A stretch of DNA of 64,000 bases from CTSOIL-112 sp964293815. GTDB taxonomy: Bacteria; Pseudomonadota; Gammaproteobacteria; Burkholderiales; Burkholderiaceae. This document shows, piece by piece, positions 56,318-64,000 of the stretch (the first letter of the stretch is position 1; each line of letters begins with the position of its first letter). The notes below the pieces were generated by a model. The model saw nothing but the letters and a program-made list of their open reading frames with translations, did no database searches and was not told the DNA's origin. The stretch is from NCBI GenBank assembly GCA_964293815.1, contig CAXYYC010000001.1, positions 247,503 to 311,502 on the forward strand, written 5' to 3'. Made by a program: the position numbers and the translations under genes.

Positions 56318-56580
56318 TGGGCAAATGAGTGAACGCACGTCATAGGAAAAGGCTCGCAGCATTATTTGATCAGAGCGAGAACTGATTTTGCGGCCGTGCG
56401 TTGATTGGCTCCAGCGTTTGACGTGACGTCGATTCACACCACTTTTTCTGCGGATTTTCGGGTTGGACAGGTGCTTGTGCCTACACGGTTTGTGCGTTTT
56501 TTCAGCATACAATCGAATATCGTTCGGCTGGGTGTTTGACTGAGTTTTGCCGACTGTTTTGACTTTTGTGAATACTTGCT

Positions 56581-58185
56581 ATGCCCGCTTTTTCCTTACA
56601 GAAAAAATTCTTTTTAGCCTTTTTCTCCATCGCTGTGTTGCTGGTGTTATTGACCACGGGCGTGATGCATCATCAGGTACGTCAAGGCTTTGATGAATAT
56701 GTGACCCACGCAAAAATTCAACGGCTGGGCAAGGTGGAATCCGTGCTGGTGCACATGTATCAGCAGGATGGCAACTTGGAAGTATTGCGTAAATCGGGCG
56801 CGTGGGCGGATTTATTGTCGTCGGTTGAAGCGGTGCGTCGCGATCAAGTGGAAGCAGAGGTGCAGCCGAACCACAATCGCTGGGGTTCCAGCCCAATTCA
56901 GCCTGCGCCTGCTGTGCCGGTGCGCAGTCCCGAGACTGTGGCGCGCGAGGACAAAGCGATCGCCTCATCGGTCAGTATTATGCTGCAAGCGCGGCAAGAG
57001 CAGGTGGTGCCTGTTGAATCGCCTGAGCCGATTCCACCGTATGCACGGGGCGTGGCGCTATTGGATGCGAACGGTTTGTTTTTGGCGGGTGAAACGGTGG
57101 ATGCGCAGTACGCGATGTTTGAGCCGATCCGCAACCCCCAAAGGCAAATCATTGCCTATTGGCTGGTTAGCCGAAATGGCTTGGCATACGATGCCTTGGG
57201 ACGCACCTTTGTGGATGAGCAATTCAAGGGTTTTTTGCTGATGGTGGCGGTTGCGGCGGCGTTTTCAGCTTTTATCGCGTGGTTGTTGTCCATGCATTTT
57301 CGCCGACCGATTGCCGAATTACAAACTGGCTTTCGCGCAGTGGCAGCAGGACATTTGAACACCCGCTTGGATACCAGCGAGGGCAATGAAATGGGCGATA
57401 TTGCGACGCATTTTAACCGAATGACCGCGCAGTTGGAGGCGCAGGAAACGGCGCGTCGGCAGTGGGTGGCCGATACCTCGCATGAGTTGCGCACGCCGTT
57501 GACGGTGTTGCGTATGCGCACCGAGGCGATGCGTGATGGTATTGTGCCGAATACGGACGAGGAATGGCAACGCAGCATCAAAACTATTGAGGATTTGGCG
57601 CTGTTGATTGATGATTTGCAACAAATGGCCAAAGCCACAGCGGGGCAGTGGGATTTGAATCGGCAAACGATTGATTTGAATCAGTGGCTGGCTGAGGTTG
57701 CGGAGGACCATAAACCGGCGTTTGAGCAAGCGGGATTGACCTTAAGTTACACGCCATTGGCGCAACCGGTGTATATTCAAGGCGATGAGCAACGTTTGCA
57801 GCAGGTGGTGCGCAATATTTTGGTCAATAGCATGCGCTACACCGATGCGCCGGGGCAAACGCAAATTCGTATGGAAACTGTGGACGGCTGTGCGCGAATC
57901 TTGATTAAGGACAGCTCGCCCGGCGTGCCGGATGCGTCGTTATTGCACTTATTTGAGCGTTTTTATCGGGTTGATGGTTCGCGCAATCGCGCCACCGGCG
58001 GCTCGGGACTGGGTTTGACCATCAGTCAGGGCATTGTGACCGCGCATGGCGGTACAATGAGTGCGCAGCATTCGGATTTAGGTGGTTTACAGATCGTGAT
58101 CCAATTACCGTTACCGGCGGAAACACCGGCGACGGAAAGTCGGGTGAAAAAATTTAAACGCGGTTTAAATCTTGGAAAACAGTAA
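56581..58185 (+). CDS. Sensor histidine kinase, BaeS-like
   Basis: 534 residues: membrane helix (about 9-27), an extracytoplasmic region of about 190 residues, second membrane helix (about 220-240), HAMP (RRPIAELQTGFRAVAAGHLNTRLDTSEGNEMGDIA), dimerisation helix with phospho-acceptor H301 (DTSHELRTPLTVL), and an ATPase domain with N box QQVVRNILVNSMRYT and G box GSGLGLTISQGIV. The region DSSPGV stands where most kinases have DxGxG. It is followed 50 bp later by its response regulator. BaeSR in E. coli senses envelope stress; that role here is an inference. Confidence 0.9.
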   Translation: MPAFSLQKKFFLAFFSIAVLLVLLTTGVMHHQVRQGFDEYVTHAKIQRLGKVESVLVHMYQQDGNLEVLRKSGAWADLLSSVEAVRRDQVEAEVQPNHNRWGSSPIQPAPAVPVRSPETVAREDKAIASSVSIMLQARQEQVVPVESPEPIPPYARGVALLDANGLFLAGETVDAQYAMFEPIRNPQRQIIAYWLVSRNGLAYDALGRTFVDEQFKGFLLMVAVAAAFSAFIAWLLSMHFRRPIAELQTGFRAVAAGHLNTRLDTSEGNEMGDIATHFNRMTAQLEAQETARRQWVADTSHELRTPLTVLRMRTEAMRDGIVPNTDEEWQRSIKTIEDLALLIDDLQQMAKATAGQWDLNRQTIDLNQWLAEVAEDHKPAFEQAGLTLSYTPLAQPVYIQGDEQRLQQVVRNILVNSMRYTDAPGQTQIRMETVDGCARILIKDSSPGVPDASLLHLFERFYRVDGSRNRATGGSGLGLTISQGIVTAHGGTMSAQHSDLGGLQIVIQLPLPAETPATESRVKKFKRGLNLGKQ

Positions 58186-58235
58186 TCTTGCCCCATATCA
58201 TCATTTATGGGTGACAATTCAAAAAAGGAGCGACG

Positions 58236-58943
58236 ATGGACAACAGTTTTGAACGCAAGAGCCAGATTTTATTGGTCGAAGACGAAGCCATGATTGCGCA
58301 GGTGCAACAAGCCTATTTGCAAAACGCGGGGTTTTTGGTGCACTGGCACGACAAGGGCGATGCGGTGATTGAAGCGGTGAAAATCCAAAAGCCGGATTTG
58401 GTGATTCTGGACGTGATGATTCCCGACAAAAAAGGGCGCGACGGCATGGCCTTGTGCAGCGAGATTCGCGAGTTTTCCGACGTGCCGGTGATGATGATTA
58501 CCGCCAAAGTTGAAGAAGTGGATCGTTTGATGGGCTTTGAAAACGGCGCGGATGACTATTTGTGCAAACCGTTCAGCCCGAAAGAAATGGTCGCGCGCGC
58601 CAAAGCGCTGTTGCGTCGCCGCGTGAACGTGAGCTCGGGGCAAAATGCGTTTGTATTCGATCCAGCGGCGCAGGTGATTCGCTACGGCGAGCAAAAATTG
58701 GATTTGACGCCGACCGAATTGCGTTTGTTCAATACCTTACTGGCGCAGCCAGAGCGTGTATTCTCCCGCGATCAACTGATTGCGCAGGCCTATCACGACA
58801 ATTTGGACGTATTTGACCGCGCGATTGACAGCCACATCAAAAACCTGCGCAAAAAAATCGCCGCTGTGTTGCCAGATGTGGATGTGGTGCAGTCGGTGTA
58901 CGGTATGGGCTACCGCTATTCACCGCCGGAAGAGCAATTCTAA
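58236..58943 (+). CDS. OmpR-family response regulator, BaeR-like
   Basis: 235 residues. Receiver domain with E15/D16 acidic residues, phospho-acceptor D59 (LVILDVMIPDKKG) and K near YLCKPFSPKEMVARAKALLRR; C-terminal winged helix with LTPTELRLFNTLLAQPERVFSRDQL and SHIKNLRKKI...VYGMGYRYS. The partner is the upstream kinase. AGGAG precedes the start. It is terminated at 58993. Confidence 0.94.
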   Translation: MDNSFERKSQILLVEDEAMIAQVQQAYLQNAGFLVHWHDKGDAVIEAVKIQKPDLVILDVMIPDKKGRDGMALCSEIREFSDVPVMMITAKVEEVDRLMGFENGADDYLCKPFSPKEMVARAKALLRRRVNVSSGQNAFVFDPAAQVIRYGEQKLDLTPTELRLFNTLLAQPERVFSRDQLIAQAYHDNLDVFDRAIDSHIKNLRKKIAAVLPDVDVVQSVYGMGYRYSPPEEQF

Positions 58944-58992
58944 TCAGATGGATGCAACACGGCGCATCGTTGATATGTCGTGTACGCCAAAC

Positions 58993-59023
58993 AAAAACCC
59001 GACAGTATCGTCGGGTTTTTTTT
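58993..59023 (+). terminator. Terminator after baeR-like gene
   Basis: CCCGAC (58998-59003) pairs with GTCGGG (59010-59015) around AGTATC with A residues before and eight T after. A near-identical copy lies at 59499-59526 (25 of 27 bases identical in the same orientation). Confidence 0.92.
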
Positions 59024-59076
59024 GGGGGGAACGAGAATGGCGGGATGTCATGTCCACGAAGTTGAGCCATGTCGCT

Positions 59077-59185
59077 GTAATGCTAATGAACGCTGTCGTC
59101 TAATTGGGCGGTTTGCTGTCTGAGCGTTTGGGGCAAACGCGAGTTTCAAACCGCCCTTATATCAGCGTTCATTGGTTTGCATTAC
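59077..59185. repeat. Nested 109-nt palindrome
   Basis: Four stems nest: GTAATGC (59077-59083) with GCATTAC (59179-59185); AATGAACGCTG (59085-59095) with CAGCGTTCATT (59163-59173); GGGCGGTTTG (59106-59115) with CAAACCGCCC (59147-59156); GCGTTTG (59124-59130) with CAAACGC (59134-59140). All pairs are perfect within each stem. It is a long, mostly self-complementary structure with no open reading frame of note. Confidence 0.9.
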
Positions 59186-59221
59186 CGCGTACTTGATTTT
59201 TTTAGTTCCGACCGCTTCGCT

Positions 59222-59244
59222 TAACTTTTACTACGTAAAAGTTA
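59222..59244. repeat. Inverted repeat, left hairpin of the candidate element
   Basis: TAACTTTTAC (59222-59231) and GTAAAAGTTA (59235-59244), loop TAC. Preceded by GC and followed by G, giving GCTTAAC...GTTAG, the same outer motif as the right hairpin. Confidence 0.85.
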
Positions 59245-59289
59245 GTCTTCACTGAAACTTCGTTTTGAATCCTTTTTGTATCAAGACAC

Positions 59290-59313
59290 AATCACTTTGC
59301 ATGCAAAGTGATT
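59290..59313. repeat. Perfect 24-bp palindrome
   Basis: AATCACTTTGCA at 59290-59301 is followed at once by its exact complement, no loop, centre TGCATGCA. Confidence 0.95.
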
Positions 59314-59324
59314 GCGGCACAGGC

Positions 59325-59345
59325 TAACATTGCATAGCAATGTTA
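59325..59345. repeat. Inverted repeat, right hairpin of the candidate element
   Basis: TAACATTGC (59325-59333) and GCAATGTTA (59337-59345), loop ATA. Read in reverse complement, it has the same flanks (GCTTAAC...GTTAG) as the left hairpin but different, still complementary stem bases. Confidence 0.85.
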
Positions 59346-59429
59346 AGCGTCAGCGGCCGTAGCCAAAAAATGCCCCACGACGGAGAGCGGGATATTTAAT
59401 AAAAACAATCAGTTAGAGTGATAAACTGG

Positions 59430-59454
59430 ATACCCGCTAAAATCATGCGGGTAT
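59430..59454. repeat. Short inverted repeat
   Basis: ATACCCGC (59430-59437) with GCGGGTAT (59447-59454), 9-nt loop. Lies between the candidate element and the next terminator. Confidence 0.7.
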
Positions 59455-59498
59455 GACGGCGTTCTATTTAAGCAAAAGTACCGCTTTGTCAATAGCCT

Positions 59499-59526
59499 CA
59501 AAACCCGATAGCATCGTCGGGTTTTT
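59499..59526 (-). terminator. Terminator for the 59554 gene, copy of the baeR terminator
   Basis: AAACCCGA (59501-59508) with TCGGGTTT (59517-59524); on the minus strand it is followed by TTTT. The bases AAAACCCGA-AG-ATCGTCGGG match the terminator at 58993 apart from two transitions, in the same orientation. Confidence 0.8.
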
Positions 59527-59553
59527 GTTTGAGAGGTATATTTGTTGAGCAGA

Positions 59554-60012
59554 TTACTGCGCAGGTTGTGGCATCGGTTTGAGGCCATCACGCGGCGGCT
59601 TGCCAAAATTGGCCATGAGTTTGTCACCACGCATTTCGCAGGTTGCCGGCATGGTTTTGCTGGCGTCGCGCGGGCTGGTAATGGTCACGTTGTCACCGGC
59701 TTTTTTGCCCACACAGGCTTGTTCCATCGCGCGCATGCGTTCCAACATTTGATTGGGCATGGCTTCCAATTCACCCGTGCGTGGTGATTTTGTGCAGGTT
59801 GCATCAAGGTTCTCGCCGCGCGGTGTGGTTAATTTAACCGCAGTGCCTTCGGCTTGATTGACGCAGGCGGCCACGGCGGCTTGACGCATGGCGTCGCGAT
59901 TGCCATCGTTGGGGCCATGACCGCGACGGCCAGATTGATTGTCCATAGAACCACAGGCGGCCAACAGAGTACCGACGGCGATCAGTGATGAGATGAGTAA
60001 AGTGCGTTTCAT
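59554..60012 (-). CDS. Small lipoprotein with two repeated cysteine modules
   Basis: 152 residues. A signal with lipobox LLAAC (LISSLIAVGTLLAACGS) gives a lipid-modified C20. The mature part is two copies of one roughly 48-residue module: AACVNQAEGTAVKLTTPRGENLDATC...GELEAMP and QACVGKKAGDNVTITSPRDASKTMPATC...GDKLMANF, each with two cysteines (four in all, probably two disulfides) and a V-x-L/I-T-x-P-R strand. I do not recognise a named family. It is convergent with the BaeR-like gene, so it might be an envelope-stress target, but no binding site is evident. Confidence 0.85.
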   Translation of the reverse strand: MKRTLLISSLIAVGTLLAACGSMDNQSGRRGHGPNDGNRDAMRQAAVAACVNQAEGTAVKLTTPRGENLDATCTKSPRTGELEAMPNQMLERMRAMEQACVGKKAGDNVTITSPRDASKTMPATCEMRGDKLMANFGKPPRDGLKPMPQPAQ

Positions 60013-60180
60013 AGGGTTCTCCTAAAAGTTGCATCATGCAATAGGTTGTGCAAAAAAAGGCGCATCCGAATGATGGCGCGTTTGCGTGTACAATCATAAG
60101 CCGAATTTGTAAGGTCGGTGTGAGGCCAATGTAAATTTTTGTAAAGTTGGCGCATCATTAAAAATAATAGGAAATGTTTT

Positions 60181-60651
60181 ATGTTAACCGTTGAGTATCA
60201 AATCAGTATCAATCCGTATGCGGCGCAGGAGCAGGTGCATTTATCGGCCGATCAGGTGTGGGCAGGCTTATTGTTGCGCATTATGGAGCCGGAGCGTTTT
60301 ACCATCGGCGTGGATCGCGCTGAGGTGGCGCAATTGAGCGATACGCATTATCAGCGTACCCTGTTTTTTGGTGCTCAAGCGATTCGCGATGAGGTGGTGT
60401 TGGAGCCGATGCGCAGTGTGCGTTTCACCACCGAGGCGACCGATCAAGTGCCGTCTGGACAGTTGTATTATGAAATTCAAACCCATCCGTCGGCGGGTTT
60501 GCAGTTGCATTGCGCGTATGCCACGAATTTCCCCGAGCCGCAGAACGATGAGGAGCGATCCTTGTTGGAAGCGGTGAAAAACGCCTATCGCATGATTGAT
60601 GAGGATATGGTGCGAATTATTCGTGAATACGCGCTGATGGTGCGGCATTAA
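60181..60651 (+). CDS. DUF1857/AtaL-like SRPBCC-fold protein
   Basis: 156 residues. The sequence MLTVEYQISINPY...LSADQVWAGLLLRIMEPERFTIGVDRAEV...THYQRTLFFGAQAIRDEVVLEPMRSVRF fits the AtaL-like SRPBCC family, whose helix-grip fold encloses a hydrophobic cavity. Substrate unknown. Divergent from the lipoprotein gene and convergent with nrdJ. Confidence 0.8.
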   Translation: MLTVEYQISINPYAAQEQVHLSADQVWAGLLLRIMEPERFTIGVDRAEVAQLSDTHYQRTLFFGAQAIRDEVVLEPMRSVRFTTEATDQVPSGQLYYEIQTHPSAGLQLHCAYATNFPEPQNDEERSLLEAVKNAYRMIDEDMVRIIREYALMVRH

Positions 60652-60670
60652 TCAAGGAATATAAAGTAGC

Positions 60671-60703
60671 GATAAAAAATCAGGGCGCATGATGCGCCCT
60701 GAT
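60671..60703 (-). terminator. Terminator of the ribonucleotide reductase gene
   Basis: ATCAGGGCGCA (60679-60689) and TGCGCCCTGAT (60693-60703), perfect 11 bp, loop TGA. On the minus strand a TTTTTT run follows the stem; on the plus strand it can also end the DUF1857 transcript. Confidence 0.9.
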
Positions 60704-60714
60704 CGTTGATGGCG

Positions 60715-63588
60715 TTAGCCACATGCTCCAACGTGGCCACAACTGGTGCAAAATTCGCACCCGTCTTTTTTAATCACGGTGTGGCTACCGCATTCGGGGC
60801 AGGGCTTGCCCGCAATCGGCGTCAAGGTTTCGGGCTTTTCTTCGATGAATAGATCACCTTGCTCCGGCATCATCACGCCCATATTCTCCACAGGGAAGCC
60901 TTCGTCGGTCAAAATGCCGAGCATGGCGTAGCGGTGGATCACCAGCCGCGCGAGGTAGGCCATGGTCGATGGCCAGCTTTGCGATTTTTCCTGATTCGGT
61001 ACGCGCGCGAAAAAATCACCCTGCGGTTCGGCGTAATTGAGCAATTTGCGCAGCTTCATACCAATCCATGCGGGGTCAATCACGCGCATGTCGTGCGAGA
61101 GCATTTTGCTCAGGCCGTCCAATTCACGCGGATAGGTTCCCGCGAGCCACATCGAGTACGGTCGGCGTGCGCCGTTGGGCAATACGAGTTCTTTGATGAA
61201 CAGTACGAAATCGTCGCCGGTCTGCGGATTGTTGATGTCCACCGACCAGCTAATCGTGCCGTCTGGGCCGGATTTTGGCTCTTTGCGTGCGAACATCGCG
61301 TCTAATACGGGCGTTGGTTCACCCGCGTTGTCCGCCGTAATTTCGCCAATATCACCAATGCGGTGGCGCACCACTTTGGCCAAAATCGCGCCCGCGCTGG
61401 TGGCGGTCACGGTGGCATCGCCCAATTCGACCGCGTATTGTTGCTCGCCCGGCGTTTTCGCCAGCGAATCAAGTTTCATATTCAGCCACGCCGTGTCTTG
61501 ACAGCGCATATCCATTGACAGGGTTTTGGCGAGCGCGCCCAATCCACGCGGGTGATTGCCATTGACCCAGCATTCAAACGGCTGGGCGTCGTTGTCCAAA
61601 TGGCCGACGAATACGGCAAAATCGCCCGTCGCGTGCTCAACCATATACGTCCACGACGGATTGCCGCCTTTGGTTTTCGGGCGGCTCGGGTATTTCAGGC
61701 TGGCCAACGCGGGCGTCGGCGCGGTTTTCAGGCTGATACGGCGCTCGGTGTCATTTTCCGACGTGCCGGATAAATCCTGCGGCGTTTCTTTCGATGGCTC
61801 AACCGACAGCACCGAACCGAGCACTGAGTTCGGACGATAGGTGGTGATGCCTTTCAGACCGGCTTTCCACGCGGCCATGTAGAGGTTTTCAAAATCGGCG
61901 AACGGGTAATCGGCCGGCACGTTCACCGTTTTAGAAATCGCGGTGTCGATGTATGGTCCGACGGCGGTACACATCAGCATGTGGTCGTTCGCACTCATTT
62001 CCAGCGCGGAGACAAAATACTCCGGCAGTTGGCTCATGTCGTGGCCGAGCGTGCGATATAGGCGATAGGCGTGGTCTTCGACCAAATACTCCTTGTGCGT
62101 GCCATCGGCCATGCGTTTTTTGCGTGTGTAAAACCAGCTAAACGGCGGCTCAATGCCGTTCGAGGCATTGTCGGCAAATGCCAGTGAAATCGTGCCAGTC
62201 GGCGCGATCGACAGCAGGTGCGAATTGCGAATGCCATGCGTGCGAATGCGCGCCTTGAGCGCCTCAGGCAGGCGGCTGGCGCAGTGTGGTTCGGCCAGAT
62301 ATTTGTCCGCGTCAAACAGCGGGAACGGCTCTTTTTCAATTGCCAATTCGACTGAAGCTTCGTAGGCCGCGTTGCGCATGGCTTCGGCAATGCGTGCCGC
62401 CATCGCGCGACCTTCGTCGGAGTTATATTTGAGTTTGAGCATAATCAATGCGTCGCCCAAACCGGTGAAACCGAGACCGACGCGGCGCTTGGCTTGCGCC
62501 TCTTTGCGTTGCTCTTCCAGCGGCCAAACGGTCAAATCCAATACATTGTCCAGCATCCGAATCGACAGCGCGGTCACGTGCGCGAAGGATTCAAAATCGA
62601 ACGACGGCGCAGCACCCGAAGCGCCGAACGGTTCGCGTACAAAGGCGCACAAATTGATCGAGCCGAGGTCACAACAGCCATAATCCGGCAGCGGCTGCTC
62701 GCCGCATGGGTTGGTCGATTCGATGGTTTCGCAATACGACAGATTATTGTCGCGGTTGATTTTGCTCATGAACAGCACGCCCGGCTCGGCATGATCGTAC
62801 GTTGACTCCATGATCTGACGCCACAAATCGCGCGCTTTCACCTTGCGATAGACCCACAATCCGTCGGGGCGCTGATAATAGCCTTTGAACACATTCGCAT
62901 CAGGCTCTTTGGCGTGTACCAATTCCCAATCAGCATCCGCCTCGACCGCCTGCATAAACGCATCCGACACACCGACGGAAATATTGAAATTACGCAAATC
63001 GCCTTGATCCTTCGCGTGGATAAAGTCTTCAATATCGGGGTGATCGCAGTCCAAAACGCCCATTTGCGCACCACGGCGCGAACCGGCGGATTCCACCGTC
63101 TCGCATGAGCGGTCAAACACGCGCATGTACGATACCGGTCCTGAGGCCAAGCTGTGCGTGCCCTTGACGCGTGCGCCTTTTGGGCGGATTTTCGAGAAGT
63201 TGTAACCGACGCCACCGCCACGGCGCATGGTTTCGGCGGCTTGTAATAACGCTGAATAAATTCCCGGTTTGCCGTCGCTGTCTACTTCGGATACCGAGTC
63301 GCCGACCGGTTGCACAAAGCAGTTAATCAAGGTCGCTTGAATGTCCGTACCTGCGGCAGAATTGATGCGCCCGCCGGGGATGAAACCGCCCTCAAGTGCG
63401 CGGTAAAAATCCTCCGCCAGTTGCGCCCGCAGCTCGGGCTGTTCGCACTCGGCCAACGCGCGCGCGACACGCTGACGCACCTGCTCCAACGTCGTCTCGT
63501 CGCCCTTGGCATATTTCTCAATCAGCACCTCGCGGCTGATGTCTTGTTCGGCGGGTCGGGTCAGATGGGCGATGTTGTCAAAATGCAC
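60715..63588 (-). CDS. nrdJ: Adenosylcobalamin-dependent ribonucleoside-diphosphate reductase (class II)
   Basis: 957 residues from a GTG at 63588 with AAGGAG 6 bases before it. The N-terminal two-thirds is the ten-stranded barrel with the thiyl/loop cysteine region (NPCGEQPLPDYGCCDLGSINL) and the radical-related motif region near the middle. Two TSCPD-type modules follow (about 625-700 and 775-850, each ending near KTLSMDMR/KMLSHDMR). The tail has CPECGSHTV and CEFCTSCGH, the cysteine-rich end that regenerates the enzyme. It makes dNDPs in aerobic and anaerobic conditions but needs coenzyme B12. No cobalamin riboswitch or NrdR box was seen upstream. Confidence 0.95.
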   Translation of the reverse strand: MHFDNIAHLTRPAEQDISREVLIEKYAKGDETTLEQVRQRVARALAECEQPELRAQLAEDFYRALEGGFIPGGRINSAAGTDIQATLINCFVQPVGDSVSEVDSDGKPGIYSALLQAAETMRRGGGVGYNFSKIRPKGARVKGTHSLASGPVSYMRVFDRSCETVESAGSRRGAQMGVLDCDHPDIEDFIHAKDQGDLRNFNISVGVSDAFMQAVEADADWELVHAKEPDANVFKGYYQRPDGLWVYRKVKARDLWRQIMESTYDHAEPGVLFMSKINRDNNLSYCETIESTNPCGEQPLPDYGCCDLGSINLCAFVREPFGASGAAPSFDFESFAHVTALSIRMLDNVLDLTVWPLEEQRKEAQAKRRVGLGFTGLGDALIMLKLKYNSDEGRAMAARIAEAMRNAAYEASVELAIEKEPFPLFDADKYLAEPHCASRLPEALKARIRTHGIRNSHLLSIAPTGTISLAFADNASNGIEPPFSWFYTRKKRMADGTHKEYLVEDHAYRLYRTLGHDMSQLPEYFVSALEMSANDHMLMCTAVGPYIDTAISKTVNVPADYPFADFENLYMAAWKAGLKGITTYRPNSVLGSVLSVEPSKETPQDLSGTSENDTERRISLKTAPTPALASLKYPSRPKTKGGNPSWTYMVEHATGDFAVFVGHLDNDAQPFECWVNGNHPRGLGALAKTLSMDMRCQDTAWLNMKLDSLAKTPGEQQYAVELGDATVTATSAGAILAKVVRHRIGDIGEITADNAGEPTPVLDAMFARKEPKSGPDGTISWSVDINNPQTGDDFVLFIKELVLPNGARRPYSMWLAGTYPRELDGLSKMLSHDMRVIDPAWIGMKLRKLLNYAEPQGDFFARVPNQEKSQSWPSTMAYLARLVIHRYAMLGILTDEGFPVENMGVMMPEQGDLFIEEKPETLTPIAGKPCPECGSHTVIKKDGCEFCTSCGHVGACG

Positions 63589-64000
63589 GAGAAGCTCCTT
63601 GCGGTTGAGTGGATGTCAGAGGCGCTGATGGCGCAAGCCGCGCCTTGGTTCTGAGCATCGCAATGATGCGGTGAATACCGCTATCATACCGAAAATTGCC
63701 GTCGTTCGTTGGGCTGAACCGCTTTGTATTAATTTTAAATTTTTATTTAAAATCAACTGATTGCATTGTTTTTCGGCTGTTTGAATGGTTAAAAAACAGT
63801 GGTGTTATAGCCAATTTCTATGGCGTCAACAGCTGTCTGAATACGCCCGATATCGCCTAAATTCGGCTAAGGATTTGAAATATCAGGCTATTTTTTGTAG
63901 GCTGAATGGTGGCAGAAGCGATAAAAAAGCGCACGAGGATATTCGTGCGCCCAGATTGCCGACAAACCTCCGACTTTGAATTTCAGCACAAAATCTAAGA
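63589..64000. other. Right-end region upstream of nrdJ
   Basis: 412 bp to the window edge. It must hold the nrdJ promoter. An A/T-rich stretch at 63727-63756 is the most conspicuous feature. No gene is supported; a 64-codon frame at 63785 has no ribosome site or recognisable product. Confidence 0.5.

Larger units (their letters stand above)
59196..59371. mobile_element. Candidate miniature element with imperfect terminal inverted repeats
   Basis: The left end 59196-59225 (ATTTTTTTAGTTCCGACCGC...GCTTAAC) and the complement of the right end 59342-59371 (ATTTTTTGGCTACGGCCGCT...GCTTAAC) align over 30 bases with most positions identical when one short gap is allowed. Inside are three more palindromes (59222, 59290, 59325). 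No transposase or other gene is inside. It may be a MITE-like or integron attC-like unit, or a structured RNA. Target duplication was not established. Confidence 0.4.
59016..59553. other. Hairpin-dense intergenic segment between convergent genes
   Basis: About 540 bp without a credible gene but with at least six strong inverted repeats (see separate entries): 59077-59185, 59222-59244, 59290-59313, 59325-59345, 59430-59454 and the terminator near 59501. The first terminator at 58993 and the last near 59501 are near-identical direct repeats flanking the segment. Confidence 0.85.

Noticed and set aside
54677..56512. 611-codon open frame on the minus strand inside the FAD/Fe-S gene
   Set aside because: It is antisense to a long gene with complete domains. 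The translation is His/Arg-rich and lacks domain motifs, as expected of a frame kept open by codon bias.
63785..63979. 64-codon frame near the right edge
   Set aside because: No ribosome site, no recognisable sequence, window edge prevents checking of context.
63589..64000. Cobalamin riboswitch for nrdJ
   Set aside because: No B12-box-like sequence or suitable folded core was recognisable in the visible upstream region.

Overview
The window is ordinary chromosomal DNA of a betaproteobacterium, most likely from the Burkholderiales. The evidence is the gene order: petABC followed by sspA-sspB, coaX next to birA, dksA next to hslVU, coaD next to a YfhL-type ferredoxin, tRNA-Tyr/Gly/Thr-tuf-tRNA-Trp-secE-nusG-rplKAJL-rpoBC, cmk-rpsA-ihfB-lapA-lapB, and a very long fused DUF3683/FAD/Fe-S oxidoreductase. 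The tmRNA tag ends in RFALAA, as in betaproteobacteria. Base composition is moderate rather than GC-rich. I cannot name the genus.

Layout. Positions 1-3800 hold a CHASE3-type sensor cut by the left edge, a set of small envelope/stress proteins (YtjA-like, an amphipathic helix protein, ElaB/YqjD-like, YqjE-like) and two response regulators. Positions 4000-8510 hold an AI-2E family permease, a radical SAM protein, tmRNA (minus strand), an SDR protein and an unknown membrane-anchored protein. MscL and the cytochrome bc1 operon petABC follow, with sspA-sspB. Positions 13600-19300 (minus) hold two membrane-anchored DUF3108-type proteins and a large M16 peptidase. Positions 19470-30250 carry coaD, ferredoxin, glgX-type debranching enzyme, a CPBP protease, coaX, birA, a thioredoxin-like ferredoxin, an alpha/beta hydrolase, an unknown gene, dksA, hslVU and dgkA. 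Positions 30360-44560 are the translation/transcription supercluster with four tRNAs. Positions 44600-51300 run slmA, cmk, rpsA, ihfB, lapA, lapB, a small unknown gene and an acyl-CoA thioesterase. The right end has a lipoprotein cytochrome c, the 1321-residue FAD/Fe-S oxidoreductase, a BaeS/BaeR-like two-component pair, a duplicated-domain lipoprotein, a DUF1857 protein and a B12-dependent ribonucleotide reductase.

No prophage, transposase, CRISPR array or restriction system was seen. The structure not explained by genes is concentrated in a few places. The strongest is the 610-bp gap between baeR and the 59554 lipoprotein gene: it contains a 109-nt nested palindrome, then a ~176-bp unit with imperfect 30-bp terminal inverted repeats and three further palindromes, all bracketed by two nearly identical terminators in direct orientation. 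Others are a six-copy 12-bp in-frame repeat in the rpsA leader (encoding a YLDE repeat peptide), a five-unit decamer repeat just upstream of an SDR gene, and a 17-bp perfect inverted repeat before the AI-2E gene. None of these amounts to a demonstrated new system; the baeR-distal element is the best candidate for follow-up.
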